Source: Bryobacterales bacterium (GTDB lineage Bacteria > Acidobacteriota > Terriglobia > Bryobacterales > Bryobacteraceae). Taken from it: a stretch of 6,596 nucleotides of DNA. Shown here piece by piece: positions 5,961-6,596 of this stretch (position 1 is the first letter of the stretch; the number at the start of each line of letters is the position of its first letter). Both the position numbers and the translations under genes were made by a program. The stretch is taken from positions 1 through 6,596 of the forward strand of contig DNFG01000002.1 of the NCBI GenBank assembly GCA_003487005.1. The letters are read 5' to 3'. The notes beneath the pieces were generated by a model. That model saw only the letters and a program-made list of their open reading frames with translations. It was not told the origin of the DNA and did no database searches.

Positions 5961-6596
5961 ATGCCATTGCGGTTCTACAACACCTACTCTCAGCAGCTTG
6001 AAGAATTTCAGCCGCTCGACGGCCGGACCGTCCGCATGTACACATGCGGACCGACCGTTTATCACTACGTCCACATCGGCAACTTCCGGACCTTTGCCTT
6101 CCAGGATGTGCTCCGCCGCACCCTGCGTCTGCGCGGTTTCGCCCTCGATCACGTCATGAACATCACCGATGTCGAGGACAAGATCATTCGGAACGCCATG
6201 GAGCGGGGGCTCTCGCTCGACGACTACACCCGCCAGTACACCGGAGCGTTCCTCGAAGACTCCGCCCGGCTGCGTCTTGAAAAACCGGAGCGCCTCGTTT
6301 TCGCCACCCACCACATCGACGACATGGTGCGGATGATTGAAGGCCTGACCGAAAAACACCATACTTATTCTTCCGACGGATCTGTTTATTTTCGTATTGG
6401 CAGCTTTCCTTCGTACGGCCGCCTTTCCAAAATTAATCTGGCTGGAAATATTGCCGGAGCCCGCGTCGATGTTGACGAATATGAAAAGGACGATGCCCGC
6501 GATTTCGTCCTTTGGAAGGCGCAAAAAGCCGGCGAACCCGGCTGGGATACTCCTATCGGCTGCGGCCGCCCCGGATGGCACATCGAGTGCTCCGTG
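5961..6596 (+). CDS. cysS: Cysteinyl-tRNA synthetase (partial, C-terminus outside window)
   Basis: Cytoplasmic class I aminoacyl-tRNA synthetase that charges tRNA-Cys with cysteine. The first 212 residues are present and the frame is open to the window end. MYTCGPTVYHYVHIGNFRTF (27-46) holds the zinc ligand C29 and the class I HIGH motif in its HIGN form. MNITDVEDKIIRNA (66-79) is the conserved tRNA-synthetase core. KINLAGNIAGARVD falls at 157-170, and GRPGWHIECS (202-211) supplies the second zinc cysteine, C210. The remaining zinc ligands, the KMSKS loop and the anticodon-binding domain would lie to the right. The ATG at 5961 puts LRFYNTYSQQLEEF at the normal N-terminus; no Shine-Dalgarno precedes it. 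It diverges from tgt across 27 bases. Codons 133-165 use many more A/T-ending codons than the gene's start. Confidence 0.96.
   Translation, partial: MPLRFYNTYSQQLEEFQPLDGRTVRMYTCGPTVYHYVHIGNFRTFAFQDVLRRTLRLRGFALDHVMNITDVEDKIIRNAMERGLSLDDYTRQYTGAFLEDSARLRLEKPERLVFATHHIDDMVRMIEGLTEKHHTYSSDGSVYFRIGSFPSYGRLSKINLAGNIAGARVDVDEYEKDDARDFVLWKAQKAGEPGWDTPIGCGRPGWHIECSV

Noticed and set aside
6071..6083. HIGN in place of HIGH in CysS as a catalytic defect
   Set aside because: Asparagine at the last position of the class I motif is, from memory, common in bacterial CysRS; the rest of the active site looks normal.

Overview
The window is a gene-dense, GC-rich stretch of a bacterial chromosome with seven recognisable protein genes. 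Six lie on the minus strand and read, in transcription order, tgt, yajC, secD, secF, tonB and exbB; exbB runs off the left edge. The seventh, cysS, diverges from tgt on the plus strand and runs off the right edge. The tgt-yajC-secD-secF order is a classical conserved bacterial cluster. The TonB N-terminus, its very long proline run, the tonB-exbB order and the high GC together suggest an Acidobacteriota member, perhaps near the Solibacter/Bryobacter group. That assignment is inference from family memory, with no database search behind it. The TonB/ExbB system implies a diderm cell with an outer membrane.

Layout: 1-546 is exbB (3' end missing). 609-1373 is tonB. 1374-1490 is a leader that holds a doubtful 31-codon ORF and the tonB ribosome binding site. 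1491-2669 is secF. 2670-2767 is a spacer with a strong GC hairpin. 2768-4387 is secD. 4408-4719 is yajC. 4791-5933 is tgt, read from a TTG start. 5934-5960 is a 27-bp divergent spacer. 5961-6596 is cysS (5' part). No non-coding stretch exceeds 300 bases. I see no tRNA, rRNA, CRISPR array, insertion sequence or attachment site.

How the genes work together: Tgt inserts a queuosine precursor into tRNA and CysS charges tRNA-Cys, so the divergent pair serves translation. YajC, SecD and SecF form the accessory Sec module that uses the proton motive force to finish protein export. TonB and ExbB, with ExbD expected beyond the left edge, carry proton motive force energy to outer-membrane transporters. 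The minus-strand run therefore puts two proton-driven envelope machines next to each other. Their membership in one transcript is plausible but unproven.

The window looks like core genome. I found no credible undescribed system. The points most worth a second look are a SecF with about 90 extra periplasmic residues, the low-complexity linker of TonB, the very tight tgt/cysS divergent spacer with a small palindrome, and the hairpin between secD and secF.
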